From assembly GCF_902170565.1 (NCBI RefSeq), contig NZ_CABHXX010000012.1:1-43192 (forward strand): a DNA stretch of 43,192 bases, read 5' to 3'. The notes below the pieces were generated by a model that did no database searches, had not been told where the DNA came from, and saw only the letters and a program-made list of their open reading frames with translations. The position numbers were made by a program, and so were the translations under genes. This DNA is from Yersinia thracica (GTDB lineage Bacteria; Pseudomonadota; Gammaproteobacteria; Enterobacterales; Enterobacteriaceae). Below, in pieces: positions 28,736-37,758 of the stretch. How positions within the stretch are numbered: position 1 is the stretch's first letter; each line of letters opens with the position of its first letter.

Positions 28736-30052
28736 GTGTTAGAACGTTTATCATGGAAAACGCTGGCTTTAGAGCTGGCTCTTTTTTGTTTGCCCGCATT
28801 ACTGTTAGGTGCCTTTATCGGGTATCTTCCTTGGCTATTATTAGTCTCAGTGGTTGCAGCGCTGGTCTGGAATTTCTATAACCAACTCAAATTATCTTAC
28901 TGGCTGTGGTTAGACCGCAGCATGACTCCGCCTTCAGGGCGTTGGAGTTGGGAACCTTTATTTTATGGTTTATATCAGATGCAACTGCGAAATCGGCGGC
29001 GGCGGCGTGAATTAGCTTTACTTATCAAACGGTTCCGCAGTGGTGCTGAATCTTTACCCGATGCTGTGGTGATGACCACCATTGACGGTAATATTTTCTG
29101 GTGCAACGGTTTGGCTCAGCAATTACTGGGGTTCCGCTGGCCGGAGGATAATGGCCAGCATATTCTTAACTTATTGCGCTACCCCGAATTCAGTCAGTAT
29201 TTACAACAGCAAGAATTTTCCCGCCCACTGACCTTGCAACTCAATAATGGCTATTACGTTGAGTTTCGGGTGATGCCTTATTCAGAAGGGCAATTATTGA
29301 TGGTCGCCCGCGATGTTACCCAAATGCGCCAGTTGGAAGGGGCGCGGCGTAATTTCTTTGCCAATGTCAGCCACGAACTGCGTACCCCCCTGACGGTGCT
29401 ACAAGGGTATCTGGAAATGATGCACGACCAAGAATTGGCGGGGCCATTGCGGGATAAAGCACTAGGAACGATGCAGGAACAGACCAAGAGAATGGATGGG
29501 TTGGTCAAGCAATTATTGACGTTGTCGCGAATTGAAGCAGCTCCTAATGTAGATATGAATGAACAGGTTGATATTCCGCGAATGCTGAAAATATTACAGC
29601 ATGAGGTGCAGGCGCTAAGTGGTGGGCGTCATGAAATTACTTTCCGGGTTAATGATCAACTGAAGGTATTTGGTAACGAAGACCAACTGCGCAGCGCGGT
29701 GTCTAATCTGGTCTATAACGCAGTCAATCACACGCCTGATGGCACTAAAATTGAGGTGTGTTGGCAGAAAACTGCGCAAGGCGCACAATTTCAGGTGAGC
29801 GACAATGGGCCGGGCATTGGCCCTGAGCATGTGCCGCGCCTCACTGAGCGTTTCTATCGAGTGGATAAGGCCCGCTCAAGGCAAACCGGGGGCAGCGGGT
29901 TGGGGCTGGCAATTGTGAAGCATGCTCTGAGCCACCATGACGCACGTTTGGATGTCATGAGTGAAATCGGTCTGGGGACGAGATTTATTTTTACCTTGCC
30001 GAATCGATTGATTGTTCCGACGGTTTTAACCGAGAATGCAGTCAAATCCTAA
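28736..30052 (+). CDS. phoR: Phosphate regulon sensor histidine kinase PhoR
   Basis: This inner-membrane kinase/phosphatase of 438 residues (431 in E. coli) controls PhoB according to signals from the Pst transporter and PhoU. Visible parts are two N-terminal membrane helices (about 10-50), a cytoplasmic charged region, a PAS domain (about 95-195, [24 protein letters not shown]) and the dimerisation helix with His213 in [18 protein letters not shown]. The ATPase domain follows, with [11 protein letters not shown] (N box), [20 protein letters not shown] and [12 protein letters not shown]. It starts with GTG behind GGAG. A PstS-like gene begins six bases after the stop. Confidence 0.97.
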   Translation: MLERLSWKTLALELALFCLPALLLGAFIGYLPWLLLVSVVAALVWNFYNQLKLSYWLWLDRSMTPPSGRWSWEPLFYGLYQMQLRNRRRRRELALLIKRFRSGAESLPDAVVMTTIDGNIFWCNGLAQQLLGFRWPEDNGQHILNLLRYPEFSQYLQQQEFSRPLTLQLNNGYYVEFRVMPYSEGQLLMVARDVTQMRQLEGARRNFFANVSHELRTPLTVLQGYLEMMHDQELAGPLRDKALGTMQEQTKRMDGLVKQLLTLSRIEAAPNVDMNEQVDIPRMLKILQHEVQALSGGRHEITFRVNDQLKVFGNEDQLRSAVSNLVYNAVNHTPDGTKIEVCWQKTAQGAQFQVSDNGPGIGPEHVPRLTERFYRVDKARSRQTGGSGLGLAIVKHALSHHDARLDVMSEIGLGTRFIFTLPNRLIVPTVLTENAVKS

Positions 30053-30058
30053 GACTGC

Positions 30059-31051
30059 ATGGACATCAAGCTGATGAGATGGGGAAAACTGGCGCTGCTG
30101 CATGCCCTGCTCGGGTTTAGCTACGGCGTTTTAGCACAATCTGTAGCAGTTTCACCTGCCACAGAGGTTCAATCGCCAAAACCACATACTCTATCCGGTA
30201 ATCTTTCCAGTGTCGGTTCAGACACCTTAGCGAATTTGATGTCTTTATGGGCAGATGATTTTAATCATCATTACCCCGGCGTTAATTTGCAAATACAGGC
30301 GGCAGGTTCTTCTACTGCTCCTGCGGCATTGGCGGCAGGGGCAACTCAACTCGGCCCGATGAGCCGCCCAATGAAAGCGGCTGAAATCACCGCATTTATC
30401 CAGCGTTATGGCTATCCACCGCTTGCTGTTCCTGTGGCAGTGGATGCCTTAGTGGTTTTTGTCCATCAAGATAATCCACTGAATAAAATCACTTTATCTC
30501 AGCTTGATGCTGTTTTTTCGCAAAATCGCCTTTGTGGCGAATCTCATCCGATCCAGCGCTTTGGTGAGCTGGGCCTGAAAGGGCCGTGGGCGGAGCGCAC
30601 TTTGCAGCGTTATAGCCGAAACTCAGCTTCAGGAACCTATGGTTTCTTCAAGCAGCGAGTGCTGTGTAATGGTGATTTTACAAATAATATCAATGAATTG
30701 CCTGGATCTGCTTCTGTGGTGCAAGCGGTCGCCGGTTCATTAAATGGAATGGGTTATGCCAGTATTGGTTTTCGCAACAGTGGTGTTAAACCCCTATTAC
30801 TGTCAGCGGATGGTCAGGATTATGTGATGCCGACCGCCGAAAATGTCAAAGCTGGCCGCTATCCCTTGTCGCGCTATCTGTATATTTATATCAATAAAGC
30901 ACCGGGCCAGCCGCCAGAACCGCTGACTGCCGCCTTTCTTGAGCGCGTTTTATCACCAGAAGGGCAAAAGCGCGTGACTCATGACGGTTATTTACCCTTG
31001 CCGCCAGACGTCCTGAATGACACTCGAAAAGAGCTGGGTTTCGCCTATTAA
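30059..31051 (+). CDS. PstS-like periplasmic phosphate-binding protein, phoR-linked
   Basis: This 330-residue secreted protein has a signal peptide ending about GVLAQS. A PBP-like type 2 domain follows, with VGSDTLANLMSLWADDF, YPGVNLQIQAAGSSTAPAAL, a VAVDALVVFVHQDNPLNKIT segment, FGELGLKGPWAERT, YSRNSASGTYGFFK and a C-terminal LSPEGQKRV. These are features of the PstS family (PF12849-type), but it is shorter than canonical PstS and not in a pst operon. It begins six bases after phoR and is likely cotranscribed with phoBR, hence phosphate-regulated. There is no strong ribosome site. An alternative ATG at 30074 would remove five residues without harming the signal peptide. It could bind phosphate for uptake, sensing or surface functions; which one is unknown. 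Confidence 0.82.
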   Translation: MDIKLMRWGKLALLHALLGFSYGVLAQSVAVSPATEVQSPKPHTLSGNLSSVGSDTLANLMSLWADDFNHHYPGVNLQIQAAGSSTAPAALAAGATQLGPMSRPMKAAEITAFIQRYGYPPLAVPVAVDALVVFVHQDNPLNKITLSQLDAVFSQNRLCGESHPIQRFGELGLKGPWAERTLQRYSRNSASGTYGFFKQRVLCNGDFTNNINELPGSASVVQAVAGSLNGMGYASIGFRNSGVKPLLLSADGQDYVMPTAENVKAGRYPLSRYLYIYINKAPGQPPEPLTAAFLERVLSPEGQKRVTHDGYLPLPPDVLNDTRKELGFAY

Positions 31052-31101
31052 GTTGGCTGGGTTTGTTCTAGTGTACCGGCCATAAATTGTTAACGGTTGG
31101 G

Positions 31102-31305
<204 letters not shown>

Positions 31306-31376
31306 AATGATACAAATCATATGGTGTGTATTTCTCTAAATCTGGCACGATTAACTGGTTTGAGGAAATTGTATAG

Positions 31377-31397
31377 ATGAAAACTCTGCTTTTGTGA
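31377..31397 (+). other. Possible leader peptide MKTLLL upstream of brnQ
   Basis: ATG AAA ACT CTG CTT TTG TGA encodes six residues, the last three Leu, in the 314-base gene-free stretch before brnQ. A GAGGA lies about 11 bases upstream, rather far. A hairpin with a T run follows at 31559-31590. The layout resembles a leucine leader peptide plus attenuator, but the distance between them (about 160 bases) is long and no competing antiterminator is evident. Confidence 0.25.
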
Positions 31398-31558
31398 TCC
31401 TGACTTGCCTTTCTCCGCTATAAACGGTCTACTTACCGCCGTTGTTGGCCTATTCCACCTGCAAATAACTCCAAAAACACTGCATACTGACGAAATAGAT
31501 TGCTTATTAACCGCCGGAGTTTGCGTTTATCAGAGCTTTGTGTCGTTTCGATCACGTA

Positions 31559-31590
31559 GGAAAGACCACAACTCAAGGACTTTTTCTTTT
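31559..31590 (+). terminator. Terminator-like hairpin in the brnQ leader
   Basis: GAAAG-A-CC (31560-31567) pairs with GG-A-CTTTTTC (31577-31586) with one A-A mismatch, followed by TTTT. It sits 30 bases before the brnQ ATG, so it would act on brnQ transcripts starting upstream. Weak stem. Confidence 0.35.
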
Positions 31591-31619
31591 GATCATTTAA
31601 CCAGGCAACGCACATCACT

Positions 31620-32939
31620 ATGAGTCATCGTTTATCATCTAAAGATATTATTGCATTAGGTTTTATGACCTTTGCCTTATTTGTTGGAGCTGGCAACATC
31701 ATCTTCCCACCGATGGTCGGTTTACAGTCGGGTGAACATGTGTGGTGGGCCGCTCTGGGCTTCTTGATTACCGCCGTTGGATTACCGGTCATCACCGTCA
31801 TCGCGCTGGCTCGAGTGGGCGGGGGGATTGATGCTCTGAGTTCTCCCATTGGCCGCGGTGCCGGTTTGGTGCTGGCGACCGTCTGCTATCTGGCCGTTGG
31901 CCCTCTGTTTGCTATCCCGCGTACGGCAACAGTTTCTTTCGAAGTGGGTATTGCGCCTTTAACCGGTAATGGCCCGCTGCCACTGTTTATTTACAGTGTG
32001 GTTTACTTCGCGTTGGTTATCGGGATTTCCTTGTACCCCGGGCGTTTGCTCGACACAGTCGGGCATATCTTGGCCCCAATGAAGATTCTGGCGCTGGCTC
32101 TTTTAGGTCTTGCTGCTTTGATTTGGCCCGCCGGCCCGTTGATTCCGGCTACTGATGCTTATCAGAATGCTGCGTTTTCTTCTGGTTTCGTTAATGGCTA
32201 TCTGACCATGGATACCTTGGGCGCTTTGGTGTTCGGTATCGTCATCGTCAATGCTGCCCGGTCACGCGGTGTGGTTTCTGCTGGATTGCTGACGCGCTAT
32301 ACCATTTGGGCGGGTTTAATTGCCGGTGTCGGGTTGACGTTGGTCTACCTGAGCTTGTTTAAGTTGGGTTCAAGCAGCGGTGCTTTGGTACCCGATGCCC
32401 AAAACGGGGCGGTGGTATTGCATGCCTATGTTCAACACACCTTTGGTGGTCTGGGCAGCGTGTTCCTGGCTGCATTGATTTTCATCGCCTGTATGGTGAC
32501 CGCGGTGGGCCTGACCTGCGCCTGTGCTGAATTCTTTGCGCAGTACTTGCCGCTGTCATATCGCGCACTGGTGTTTATCCTCGGTATCTTCTCAATGATG
32601 GTGTCGAATCTGGGGCTGAGCCATCTGATTCAGATTTCTATTCCAGTGCTGACCGCCATTTATCCACCCTGCATTGTATTGGTGTTGATGAGTTTCACAT
32701 TGCGCTGGTGGCATCATGCTTCCCGTATTGTGGCCCCGGTCATGTTGGTCAGCTTGCTGTTCGGTATCCTTGATGCGGTAAAAGCCTCGACTTTTGCACA
32801 TTACCTGCCGGAATGGACTCAGAATCTGCCATTGGCTGAGCAAGGTCTGGCATGGTTATCGCCATCCCTACTGGTATTCGTCGTCATTGGGTTGTACGAT
32901 CGCCTGTGCTGTCGCCAGGAAATTGCTGCTAAGCAATAA
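31620..32939 (+). CDS. brnQ: Branched-chain amino acid transporter BrnQ (LIV-II)
   Basis: BrnQ is a Na+ or H+ coupled symporter for leucine, isoleucine and valine in the inner membrane. At 439 residues with about 12 hydrophobic segments, it equals E. coli BrnQ in length and opens with the family signature [31 protein letters not shown]. ACFLxCAC-like [17 protein letters not shown] and the SISIPVL-type loop are also present. It lies between phoBR and proY as in E. coli. The ribosome site before ATG 31620 is poor. A strong terminator follows, so proY is a separate unit or at least partly insulated. Confidence 0.97.
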   Translation: MSHRLSSKDIIALGFMTFALFVGAGNIIFPPMVGLQSGEHVWWAALGFLITAVGLPVITVIALARVGGGIDALSSPIGRGAGLVLATVCYLAVGPLFAIPRTATVSFEVGIAPLTGNGPLPLFIYSVVYFALVIGISLYPGRLLDTVGHILAPMKILALALLGLAALIWPAGPLIPATDAYQNAAFSSGFVNGYLTMDTLGALVFGIVIVNAARSRGVVSAGLLTRYTIWAGLIAGVGLTLVYLSLFKLGSSSGALVPDAQNGAVVLHAYVQHTFGGLGSVFLAALIFIACMVTAVGLTCACAEFFAQYLPLSYRALVFILGIFSMMVSNLGLSHLIQISIPVLTAIYPPCIVLVLMSFTLRWWHHASRIVAPVMLVSLLFGILDAVKASTFAHYLPEWTQNLPLAEQGLAWLSPSLLVFVVIGLYDRLCCRQEIAAKQ

Positions 32940-32962
32940 CGGCACAGTCATTGGATATTTTT

Positions 32963-32989
32963 AGCCACGGCTCATCCCCGTGGCTTTTT
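32963..32989 (+). terminator. Intrinsic terminator after brnQ
   Basis: AGCCACGG (32963-32970), a 7-base loop, CCGTGGCT (32978-32985), then TTTT. The GC-rich perfect stem with a T run lies just after brnQ. Confidence 0.9.
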
Positions 32990-33014
32990 GCTGAAAAAAG
33001 ACGGGACAAAGTTC

Positions 33015-34406
33015 ATGGAATTACCAGTCAAAAATAAGCTGAAACGCGGTCTGACGACACGCCACATCCGCTTTATGGCATTGGGGTCAGCAATAGGTAC
33101 CGGCTTATTCTATGGTTCGGCTGATGCGATAAGAATGGCGGGGCCAAGCGTATTATTGGCATACCTGATTGGTGGCGTGGTGGCATTTATCATCATGCGC
33201 GCCCTGGGCGAGATGTCAGTCAATAATCCGCAAGCCAGTTCTTTCTCACGTTATGCACAAGATTACCTTGGGCCAATGGCGGGCTATATCACCGGCTGGA
33301 CTTATTGTTTTGAGATTCTGATTGTTGCTATTGCTGATGTGACCGCATTCGGTATCTATATGGGGGTCTGGTTCCCGGATGTGCCCCATTGGATATGGGT
33401 GCTAAGTGTTGTCCTCATCATTGGTGCTGTCAATATGATGAGTGTTAAGGTGTTCGGCGAGCTGGAGTTCTGGTTCTCATTTTTCAAAGTTGCCACCATC
33501 ATCATCATGATTTTAGCGGGTATTGGTATCATTGTTTGGGGTATTGGTAATGGCGGGCAGCCGACCGGTATTCATAACTTATGGACTAATGGCGGCTTCT
33601 TCAGCAACGGTTTTGTCGGCATGGTTCTGTCATTGCAACTGGTGATGTTTGCTTATGGTGGGATTGAGATTATCGGTATTACTGCCGGTGAAGCTGAAGA
33701 TCCGAAAAAGTCTATTCCGAAAGCTATCAACTCAGTGCCATGGCGTATTCTGATGTTCTACGTCGGCACCTTGTTTGTCATTATGTCTATTTACCCGTGG
33801 AACCAAGTTGGCACTAACGGCAGCCCATTTGTCCTGACTTTCCAGCACATGGGGATTACTGTTGCTGCTGGGATTCTGAACTTTGTGGTGATTACCGCCT
33901 CATTATCAGCCATTAACAGTGATGTGTTCGGGGTGGGCCGTATGCTTAACGGGATGGCCGAACAGGGCCACGCGCCGAAAGCTTTTGCCGCCATTTCTAA
34001 ACGCGGAGTGCCGTGGGTCACGGTGTTGGTGATGATGGGGGCGATGCTAACGGCGGTCTATCTCAACTATATTATGCCGGAAAATGTGTTCCTGGTGATT
34101 GCCTCGCTCGCGACTTTTGCGACTGTTTGGGTGTGGATTATGATCCTGTTCTCCCAAATTGGTTTCCGCCGCTCGTTGAGCAAAGATCAAGTTAAGGCGC
34201 TGGATTTCCCGCTGCGTGGCGGCACCTTTACTTCGGTGGTGGCTATCATTTTCTTGGTGTTTATCATTGGGCTGATTGGCTGGTTCCCAACAACGCGCAT
34301 CTCATTGTATGTCGGGCTGGTGTGGATTGTCCTGTTGCTGGTGGGATATTACTTTAAGGTCAGTCATCAGAAGAAGAAAGCGGCGGCGCTGAAAACCGCA
34401 GAGTAA
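33015..34406 (+). CDS. proY: Proline-specific permease ProY (APC superfamily)
   Basis: ProY is a cryptic or low-activity proline permease of the amino acid transporter family (AAT). It is an inner-membrane protein with 12 predicted helices. The chosen ATG at 33015 gives 463 residues (457 in E. coli) and the usual opening [33 protein letters not shown]. Also typical are [10 protein letters not shown]-like [50 protein letters not shown] and [16 protein letters not shown] at 32988 lies in the terminator of brnQ and is rejected. It may be histidine- or proline-linked; specificity is taken from the E. coli annotation. Confidence 0.94.
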   Translation: MELPVKNKLKRGLTTRHIRFMALGSAIGTGLFYGSADAIRMAGPSVLLAYLIGGVVAFIIMRALGEMSVNNPQASSFSRYAQDYLGPMAGYITGWTYCFEILIVAIADVTAFGIYMGVWFPDVPHWIWVLSVVLIIGAVNMMSVKVFGELEFWFSFFKVATIIIMILAGIGIIVWGIGNGGQPTGIHNLWTNGGFFSNGFVGMVLSLQLVMFAYGGIEIIGITAGEAEDPKKSIPKAINSVPWRILMFYVGTLFVIMSIYPWNQVGTNGSPFVLTFQHMGITVAAGILNFVVITASLSAINSDVFGVGRMLNGMAEQGHAPKAFAAISKRGVPWVTVLVMMGAMLTAVYLNYIMPENVFLVIASLATFATVWVWIMILFSQIGFRRSLSKDQVKALDFPLRGGTFTSVVAIIFLVFIIGLIGWFPTTRISLYVGLVWIVLLLVGYYFKVSHQKKKAAALKTAE

Positions 34407-34426
34407 CACCGAATCAATATCGAGTA

Positions 34427-34452
34427 TCAAGCCGGGAAATGTCCCGGCTTGA
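34427..34452 (+). terminator. Perfect hairpin after proY (first of two near-identical hairpins)
   Basis: TCAAGCCGGGA (34427-34437), loop AATG, TCCCGGCTTGA (34442-34452): 11 perfect pairs, 20 bases after the proY stop. There is no T run after it. The same AGCCGGGA/TCCCGGCT stem recurs at 34581-34600. Confidence 0.7.
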
Positions 34453-34485
34453 GGTTAATGACAACGCGATTTATAGCTCCGTGAG

Positions 34486-34559
34486 TGAAGGGTTGACCGT
34501 ACCTAGGGGCGCTCCGGTCGCTTACGCAACTACGGCCCCAACGGCACGTTTCCCCTTCA
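34486..34559. repeat. Imperfect palindromic element between the two hairpins
   Basis: Nested pairings fold this 74-base stretch onto itself: TGAAGGG (34486-34492) with CCCTTCA (34553-34559), CCGT (34497-34500) with ACGG (34541-34544), and GGGGC (34506-34510) with GCCCC (34535-34539), around a loop rich in GCTCCGGTCGCTTACG. It looks like a small palindromic mobile repeat or the core of a structured RNA. I cannot assign a known family. Confidence 0.5.
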
Positions 34560-34579
34560 TTTGATTTAGTCAGCAGTCT

Positions 34580-34606
34580 GAGCCGGGAGATGTCCCGGCT
34601 TTTTTG
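34580..34606 (+). terminator. Intrinsic terminator (second copy of the proY hairpin)
   Basis: AGCCGGGA (34581-34588), loop GATG, TCCCGGCT (34593-34600), then TTTTT. It is a strong stem with a T run and a near-copy of the hairpin at 34427-34452. Confidence 0.85.
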
Positions 34607-34647
34607 TCTTTTTTATTGAGTAACTCAATAATTCTCTCCGCCCCCGC

Positions 34648-34680
34648 CCTCATCCTCAATATTTATGCTGATAGATGAGG
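34648..34680. promoter_or_regulatory. Candidate MalT boxes upstream of malZ
   Basis: The minus strand at 34648-34657 reads GAGGATGAGG, nine of ten matches to the MalT box GGGGA(T/G)GAGG. The plus strand at 34671-34680 reads ATAGATGAGG, with the conserved GATGAGG core. malZ is a maltose-regulon gene in E. coli, so MalT control is expected here. Confidence 0.55.
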
Positions 34681-34804
34681 GATACCTATTCACAACATGG
34701 CATTGTTGATACCTATTTATTCATACAGGTGAATGTGTCGCGGCGTTAATGTCTGCACCAGATAGCCTTAACAGCAAGCGTTTTGGTTAAAGCAGGAGAG
34801 TTTT

Positions 34805-36643
34805 ATGCTTAGTGGTTGGCATTTACCGGTTGCGCCTTTTGTCCGTCAGCGCGGCGATGCGTTACATATCACACTGTGGTTAGATGGCGAGTGGTTACAG
34901 GGTGATAATTTACCGGCACAGGTTTTCTTACGCTGTGAGCCAGATAATGAAGAATGGTTGCTCAGTATGAAGGGCGAGCTGATCAATGGCTTCTGGCGTT
35001 ATCGCGCGAAATTGCAGTTGCATGAAGGTCAGCCCGCGCGGCGTTATTGCTTCAAACTGTTGTGGAATGATGACCAACAGTGGTTCGGCCCATTAGGATT
35101 TTCGGTCGTTCCTCCGGCGCAATTGGCTCAGTTTGCTATTGAGTTACCCGATAGCGGCCCAGACTGGGTTGCCGACCAGATTTTTTATCAAATCTTCCCC
35201 GACCGGTTTGCCAGCAGCCAGGGTGAGCATGGGGTGCAAAATGGCAGTTATATTCATCAGGCCGCCGGTCATCCGGTCGCACGCCGTGACTGGCAACAGC
35301 CACTGGATGATGTGAATGCTGCCTCGACATTCTATGGCGGTGATTTAGCCGGTATCAGCCAAAAACTCCCCTATTTACAACAGTTAGGGGTGACCGCGCT
35401 CTATCTCAACCCTATTTTCACCGCGCCCAGTGTACATAAATACGATACGCAAGATTATTATCAGGTTGATCCCTACTTGGGCGGCGAGAGTGCATTTCTA
35501 CAACTACGCAGCGCCACCCGCGATGCCGGTATCAAATTGGTGCTCGACGGCGTGTTTAACCATACCGGGGATTCCCACCATTGGTTTGATCGCCATCAGC
35601 AAGGGGAAAATGGCGCTTGTCATCACCCCGACTCACCTTATCGGGGCTGGTTTAATTTCTTCCCCGATGGGCGGGCACTGGATTGGAAAGGCCATGCCAG
35701 CTTGCTAAAACTTAACTTCGCTAATGAAGAGGTGGTTAATCAAATTTATCGTGCCGAAGACAGTGTGGTGCGCCATTGGTTGAAGCCGCCTTACAGTATT
35801 GACGGCTGGCGGCTGGATGTGGTGCACATGCTAGGAGAAGAGGGCGGCGCGAAAGGGAATTTACACCATTTGGCGGGGATTTATCAGGCGGCGAAAGCGG
35901 AAAATTCTCAAGCTTATATTCTGGGCGAACACTTTGGCGATGCACGAAATTGGTTACATGCCGGAGTGGAAGACGCGGCAATGAATTATATGGGATTTGC
36001 TTTGCCAGTACGTAGCTTCCTGGCGGGTTGTGATGTTGCCTACCATCCCATAAAACTCAGCGCCGAGGATTGTGCTTATTGGATGGATGAATACCGCGCC
36101 GGATTACCTCATGGTCATCAGCTGCGTTCATTTAACCAATTGGATAGCCATGATACCGCCCGTTTTATCACTTTGCTGAATGGCGATAAAACGCGCATGC
36201 AAATGGCATTGATATGGCTGTTTAGCTGGATTGGTGTGCCCTGCTTATTTTATGGTGATGAAATCGGCTTGGATGGCGGCAATGACCCATTCTGCCGTAA
36301 ACCTTTCCCTTGGGATGAGGCGCTGTGGGATGGCGATCTGCTGAAATTATGTCAGCGCATGGCGGCTTTACGGCACAATAGTTTGGCATTGCGGCGTGGC
36401 GGCTGCCAAGTTATTCACGCCAATGGCGATTCTCTGGTCTTTATTCGCAGTTATCAGCGCGAGCGGGTGATGGTCGCCATACAACGCAATCATGCTAGTG
36501 ATATCTTCTTGCCGGTTTCTCCTTTACTGAATGTTACGCAATGGCAACGTTTGGAGGGGGCGTCCGAGCTGAATATCACTGACGAGGGCATCAGTCTGCA
36601 ATTGTCTGGCGAGAGTGTCACATTGTGGCGCGGTCAATCTTAG
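34805..36643 (+). CDS. malZ: Maltodextrin glucosidase MalZ (GH13)
   Basis: MalZ releases glucose from the reducing end of short maltodextrins in the cytoplasm and completes maltose catabolism with MalP and MalQ. The 612-residue protein (about 605 in E. coli) has an N-terminal immunoglobulin-like domain (about 1-110) and a GH13 barrel. The four conserved regions are DGVFNHTG (region I), DGWRLDVVHM with the nucleophile Asp (region II), ILGEHFGD with the acid Glu (region III) and NQLDSHDTARF (region IV). AGGAGA lies seven bases before the ATG. Two MalT-like boxes lie upstream. The gene order proY-malZ is as in E. coli. Confidence 0.96.
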   Translation: MLSGWHLPVAPFVRQRGDALHITLWLDGEWLQGDNLPAQVFLRCEPDNEEWLLSMKGELINGFWRYRAKLQLHEGQPARRYCFKLLWNDDQQWFGPLGFSVVPPAQLAQFAIELPDSGPDWVADQIFYQIFPDRFASSQGEHGVQNGSYIHQAAGHPVARRDWQQPLDDVNAASTFYGGDLAGISQKLPYLQQLGVTALYLNPIFTAPSVHKYDTQDYYQVDPYLGGESAFLQLRSATRDAGIKLVLDGVFNHTGDSHHWFDRHQQGENGACHHPDSPYRGWFNFFPDGRALDWKGHASLLKLNFANEEVVNQIYRAEDSVVRHWLKPPYSIDGWRLDVVHMLGEEGGAKGNLHHLAGIYQAAKAENSQAYILGEHFGDARNWLHAGVEDAAMNYMGFALPVRSFLAGCDVAYHPIKLSAEDCAYWMDEYRAGLPHGHQLRSFNQLDSHDTARFITLLNGDKTRMQMALIWLFSWIGVPCLFYGDEIGLDGGNDPFCRKPFPWDEALWDGDLLKLCQRMAALRHNSLALRRGGCQVIHANGDSLVFIRSYQRERVMVAIQRNHASDIFLPVSPLLNVTQWQRLEGASELNITDEGISLQLSGESVTLWRGQS

Positions 36644-36699
36644 TTATTAGCCATAGTGAGTGCTAACTTAAGAGTTGGCCACGCAGTATAAAGATATTA

Positions 36700-36724
36700 A
36701 AAGCGGCTAAGCGCCGCTTTTTCT
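36700..36724 (+). terminator. Intrinsic terminator after malZ
   Basis: AAAGCGGC (36700-36707), loop TAAGC, GCCGCTTT (36713-36720), then TTCTTT. A convincing terminator 57 bases after the malZ stop. Confidence 0.85.
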
Positions 36725-36793
36725 TTGGGTGAGATATGATGTATATGACGGGCACCGACAGTTGCCAGGTAAATCCACCGAAGGGAAAATATA

Positions 36794-37474
36794 ATGAGCA
36801 CAACTAAAAGACAGGCATTGATTATCGGAGCCTCTCGGGGCTTGGGTCTGGGGCTGGTTGATGAGCTTAACCGCCGGGGATGGTCAGTGACGGCGACGAC
36901 TCGCGGTGTAGCAAAAGATACCGCGGCACATGCTGCCCATTGGTTAACATTGGATATTAACCAGCCTGAAAGTATTAAAGCTTTTTTACCACAGGTGCAG
37001 GGGCAGGTTTTTGATCTGATATTTATTAATGCCGGGATCTCTGGGCCGGAACATCAATCAGCGGTTGATGCCAAACCAGAGGAAATCCTCGAATTATTCC
37101 AAACCAATGCGATTTCACCCATCCGTATTGCCCAGCATCTGCTGGCACAGCGCAATCCAAGCCGCGGTGTATTAGCCTTTATGTCTTCGCAGTTGGGGAG
37201 TCTTGGGCATAATGCTTCCGGCCATAAGCCTTTGTATTCAGCTAGTAAAGCGGCATTGAATATGATGACGCGCAATTTGGTTGCTGAGGTAGCCGACCCG
37301 TCACTGACGGTATTATCCATTCATCCGGGCTGGGTAAAAACGGATATGGGCGGGGATGCTGCGCCACTGACGATTGCGACCAGTGTGAGGGGGGTTGTTG
37401 ACCAAATCGAGCGCGCTTCCGGTAAGGGCGGTCACGGCTTTATTGATTACCAGGGGCATACATTGCCTTGGTAA
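36794..37474 (+). CDS. Short-chain dehydrogenase/reductase (CsgA-like SDR)
   Basis: This 226-residue NAD(P)-dependent oxidoreductase has a Rossmann fold. The nucleotide loop is GASRGLGLG (residues 12-20), NAGIS follows the fourth strand, MSSQLGS contains the catalytic Ser, and the active site is Tyr148-Ser-Ala-Ser-Lys152. HPGWVKTDMGG is typical of the C-factor-like SDR branch. The substrate is unknown. AAGGGA lies before the ATG. The gene stands alone after the malZ terminator, and a long ERIC element begins two bases after its stop codon. Confidence 0.9.
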   Translation: MSTTKRQALIIGASRGLGLGLVDELNRRGWSVTATTRGVAKDTAAHAAHWLTLDINQPESIKAFLPQVQGQVFDLIFINAGISGPEHQSAVDAKPEEILELFQTNAISPIRIAQHLLAQRNPSRGVLAFMSSQLGSLGHNASGHKPLYSASKAALNMMTRNLVAEVADPSLTVLSIHPGWVKTDMGGDAAPLTIATSVRGVVDQIERASGKGGHGFIDYQGHTLPW

Positions 37475-37678
<204 letters not shown>

Positions 37679-37707
37679 ATTTGGGGTATAAATAGAATGA
37701 TAAACTT

Positions 37708-37731
37708 CCCCCACCAATACATTGATGGGGG
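37708..37731 (-). terminator. Terminator hairpin after ggt
   Basis: CCCCCA (37708-37713) and CAAT (37715-37718) pair with ATTG (37721-37724) and TGGGGG (37726-37731), with one mismatch. On the minus strand it follows the ggt stop codon by 28 bases. Confidence 0.6.
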
Positions 37732-37758
37732 ATGAGTGACATTGGTAATCAATAGCTA

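Noticed and set aside
31405-31623. 72-codon frame before brnQ
   Set aside because: It starts without a ribosome site and its product is unremarkable; the region reads as an untranslated leader.
34427-34606. Repeated hairpins considered as a CRISPR array
   Set aside because: There are only two stems, no regular spacers and no cas genes nearby.
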